Both the position numbers and the translations under genes were made by a program. Shown here piece after piece: positions 61,845 to 64,000 of a DNA stretch of 64,000 bases (the stretch's first letter is position 1; the number at the start of each line of letters is the position of its first letter). Below the pieces are notes generated by a model. That model did no database searches. It had not been told where the DNA came from and was given only the letters and a program-made list of their open reading frames with translations. The DNA comes from JACDAV01 sp964626755 (lineage in GTDB: Bacteria > Chloroflexota > Limnocylindria > Limnocylindrales > CSP1-4), in contig CAZVGO010000013.1 in NCBI GenBank assembly GCA_964626755.1, forward strand, positions 1-64,000, read 5' to 3'.

Positions 61845-62989
61845 CTCGCGCCGTCTCGCCGCCGACCGACGAGCCCGGGCAGCACCACGCGGCGAAGGCG
61901 TGCCACCTCGGCGACCCACGCCCCGCGCAGCCCGCGGCCCTGGACGAGGCTCTCGAGCGTCCGCGGCTCGGCGTGCCAGAACGATTCCTTGTACCCGCCG
62001 GCCCACAGGAAGTCGTACGTCGAACAGCCCCGCCGGATCGCCTCGGAGATCGAGCGGTCGAAGAGGCCCTTGCCGAGCGACATCCTGCGCACGTCGTCGT
62101 CGTAGCTCACCCCCATCATCAGCGCGACCGCCCGTCCGTTCAGCGCGAACGTCACGAGGCAGGCGCGGATCCCCGATTCGTCGCGGGCGATGTCGGCCCA
62201 CATCGCGCCGGCTCCGAGGAGCGCGCCGAACGCATCGACGAGAAACGGTTCGAAGGCCGGATCCGGCCCGAAGTCGAGCTCCTCGTCGCCCCATCGGGCA
62301 GCCATGAGCCGGCGGATGGCGTCGACGGCGTCGACGGCGACGGCAGGATCAGTCCGCTGCTCGAACGACCCGCGGGCCCGCCCGAAGCGGTTCTCCTCGG
62401 TCCGCATGTTGTGTCGTGCCTTCGAGCCGAGGTGGCGGGCCCAGCCGTCGAGATCCGGCGGCAGCTCGATCACGTACGTCACCGAGCGGACGACCCCCGT
62501 CAGCCGGACCGTCCGCCAGCCCGCGTCGGCCCCCGCTGCGACGAGCGCGGCGGGAGTCTCCGAACCGGCCGGCAACCGGAGCGCGTTGAGGACATCCCAG
62601 CGCTGCGACCCGTCGCGCAGCCAGCCGGTGAGTCCGGCGAGGACCGCGGTCCGGTGCTCGTCGGTCGCGAGGACGTCGACCTGGCCCCGCAACGCCGGCC
62701 CGAAGCCCGCCCAGAAGTGGAGCTCCGTGAGGGCCATGGCGAGCTGCCGCGTCCGCGATGCGACGAGCGGGGCGACGCCGACGAGCCGGCCGCCGACGCG
62801 CCAGGTGAGGACGCGCGGACGGGCACCACCGGCGTAGTGGCGAGACCAGGGCACGAGCCAGTCAGGCGATTCGAACGGCGAGCGGGCGGCCGCGGCAGCG
62901 AGCTCGCGCCACTCCGGGACGATCGCCTCGACCGCGCTGGGATCCGCGAGGACCTCCGGCGTGCCCGGCGCGGTGGCGGGAGCGCTCAC
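61841..62989 (-). CDS. GNAT-family protein, CelD/BcsL type
   Basis: A 382-residue protein of the acetyltransferase-6/BioF2-like family, which is related to FemAB and found near cell-envelope genes. The middle SKARHNMRTEENRF helix and C-terminal SLGKGLFDRSISEAIRRGC followed by YDFLWAGGYKESFW are typical. Its donor and acceptor are unknown; amino acid or acyl transfer is possible. GTG at 62989 lies seven bases after the stop of the third gene of the cluster. Confidence 0.75.
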   Translation of the reverse strand: MSAPATAPGTPEVLADPSAVEAIVPEWRELAAAAARSPFESPDWLVPWSRHYAGGARPRVLTWRVGGRLVGVAPLVASRTRQLAMALTELHFWAGFGPALRGQVDVLATDEHRTAVLAGLTGWLRDGSQRWDVLNALRLPAGSETPAALVAAGADAGWRTVRLTGVVRSVTYVIELPPDLDGWARHLGSKARHNMRTEENRFGRARGSFEQRTDPAVAVDAVDAIRRLMAARWGDEELDFGPDPAFEPFLVDAFGALLGAGAMWADIARDESGIRACLVTFALNGRAVALMMGVSYDDDVRRMSLGKGLFDRSISEAIRRGCSTYDFLWAGGYKESFWHAEPRTLESLVQGRGLRGAWVAEVARLRRVVLPGLVGRRRDGAR

Positions 62990-62996
62990 GGAGCGC

Positions 62997-64000
62997 TCAC
63001 CGGCGGATGAGCCTCACCGCGCGCGAGACCATCCGGCCCGCGAGATACCGGCGAGGCCGGATGACCCTCTCGTGCGCGCCGGTCAGCTCGAGCCAGCTCG
63101 CTCCGAACGACTGCTTGTGCTGGTAGAGGCCGTACATCGCATCTCCCGGCTGGGGCTCCGTCCGCGCCCCGGGAACGTCGACGCCGCCGAGGTCCATCTC
63201 CCGGCAGCCCTCCCGGATGGCGAGCTGGATGGCCCGCCAGCGGAGGAGGTGGAGCGCACCCGGATGCTCCTTCCGCGCCTCGGCGCGGTCGCCCGAGTGG
63301 ACGGTCGTGAGGCGGCCGCCGTGGCGGTAGAGGACGAGCCCGGCGAGCTCCGCCCCATCGGCGGCGCGAGCCTGGAGGTAGACGAGATGGCCGGCCCGGA
63401 GCGCGGCCAGCCACCAGGCGACGTACTCGGGGCGCGGGCCGAACGTGAAGTCGAGCCGCTCGCCCGTCGCGAGGAGGAGGTCGTAGAACCGGTCGAGGGC
63501 CTCCTCCGCGGGCTCGCCGGGCGGAATGAACCCCTCCCCCGCCCCGTCCGGGCCCTCGGACCGCGCGTCGTGGCGGGCGACGACGGCGCCGTCCTTTTCC
63601 GCCTGCCGGATCCGCTGGCGGGTCGTTTTCGCGATGCCCCTGAACACATCTTCCTCGCCGGCCCCCTCGCCGAGCGGCAGGCTCATCCGGTGGCGCGCGG
63701 GGTGAATCTCCTCGATCGGCGCGTAGCGGGCGCGGCGGAGCCAGCCGGCGTACGCGGCGTCCGCGGCCGGGACCTCAGCGTCCGAGGCGATGACGTCGAT
63801 CCCCTCCGCGGCGAGTGCCCTGGTCGTTGCCCACAGGGCCGCGCCGAGCTCCTCGCCCGCGACGACCGGCGCCGGTCCCTTCGGCAGGTAGGCGCTGCCG
63901 CCGCCGATCAACGGCCAGCCCCGGGTGAGGGCGAGGATCCGGTGGTCGCCGACCGACACGAACCGCGGCCGCCAGCCGCTCCGGCGGCGATGCTCCGCCC
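62997..64000 (-). CDS. FemX-like peptidoglycan peptidyltransferase, 5' end outside the window
   Basis: The frame runs off the right edge without a start. A GTG at 63959 looks internal, because the frame continues upstream with SGWRPRFVSVGDHRI, a typical FemX N-terminal strand region. Other FemABX hallmarks are the PLIGGGSAYLPKGP stretch, IAKTTRQRIRQAEKDG, and the C-terminal YGLYQHKQSFG. It is the first of the four-gene FemX-GNAT-FemX-murE run in the visible part. Its start and upstream promoter are not in the window. Confidence 0.85.
   Translation of the reverse strand, partial: AEHRRRSGWRPRFVSVGDHRILALTRGWPLIGGGSAYLPKGPAPVVAGEELGAALWATTRALAAEGIDVIASDAEVPAADAAYAGWLRRARYAPIEEIHPARHRMSLPLGEGAGEEDVFRGIAKTTRQRIRQAEKDGAVVARHDARSEGPDGAGEGFIPPGEPAEEALDRFYDLLLATGERLDFTFGPRPEYVAWWLAALRAGHLVYLQARAADGAELAGLVLYRHGGRLTTVHSGDRAEARKEHPGALHLLRWRAIQLAIREGCREMDLGGVDVPGARTEPQPGDAMYGLYQHKQSFGASWLELTGAHERVIRPRRYLAGRMVSRAVRLIRR

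Noticed and set aside
62997..63959. Complete FemX-like gene starting at GTG 63959
   Set aside because: The conserved FemX N-terminal strand continues in frame upstream to the window edge, so the GTG is internal.

Overview
The window is a 64 kb piece of a very GC-rich (by eye near 70%) bacterial chromosome. It is gene-dense and consists almost entirely of housekeeping genes. No rRNA, insertion sequence, prophage or CRISPR array was found, and no gene-free stretch exceeds about 300 bases. The gene order, the chlorophyll-free Gram-positive-like content (three FemX/GNAT-type genes next to murE, SLH domains, no outer-membrane genes), a cytidylate kinase-acyltransferase fusion and a PilM-like/baseplate-J-like pair suggest a Chloroflexota lineage, perhaps Limnocylindria-like. 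This placement is an inference from gene content, not from a marker tree. Nearly all genes lie on the minus strand; only seven small groups or single genes are on plus.

Layout from left to right. 1-341: truncated XRE regulator. 379-6919: one minus operon running DUF1461 membrane protein, M50 protease with CBS pair, moeA, moaC, moaB and an EtfD-like membrane Fe-S reductase. 7004-10563: DUF4332 protein, divergent DUF4242 protein, aldehyde dehydrogenase operon, lipoprotein. 10576-12919: aromatic amino acid decarboxylase operon and a small membrane protein. 12961-16764: tRNA-Pro and ispH-der-gpsA. 16989-21800: M50 protease, HD protein, scpA, scpB, rluB-like and the cmk-plsC fusion. 21860-26945: tlyA, nadK, recN, xerD-like, PH/SHOCT protein. 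27107-30652: dxs and a divergent membrane adenylate cyclase. 30649-33031: efp, xseA, a 47-residue membrane peptide, xseB. 33257-42158: alaS, PilM-like ATPase, baseplate-J-like membrane protein, ruvX, mltG, pepP. 42450-45281: iscS, mnmA and two small membrane proteins. 45376-47473: secreted membrane-anchored protein and a lysyl oxidase-like protein with SLH repeats. 47522-56683: typA, a MobA-like protein, aspS and acyltransferase, hisS, glycosyltransferase and a small membrane protein. 56863-64000: rel, then murE behind three FemX/GNAT-type genes that run off the right edge.

Themes: tRNA and translation (alaS, aspS, hisS, efp, mnmA, typA, tRNA-Pro), isoprenoid synthesis (dxs, ispH), chromosome maintenance (scpAB, recN, xerD, xseAB, ruvX), cell wall (murE, FemX-type genes, mltG), molybdenum cofactor and (p)ppGpp. 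Operons are very tight, with 1-8 base stop/start overlaps. A striking regulatory feature is that at least fourteen first-in-operon genes have a TANNNT-like -10 hexamer only 6-10 bases before the start codon and no ribosome binding site, which predicts leaderless mRNAs. Internal operon genes and a few others use ordinary Shine-Dalgarno sites. The most unusual items are the lysyl oxidase/SLH protein, the PilM/baseplate-J pair inside the alaS cluster, the Cmk-PlsC fusion, EF-P with arginine at its tip, the leaderless promoters, and a repeat/palindrome array upstream of alaS. I did not find a clearly new defence or mobile system.
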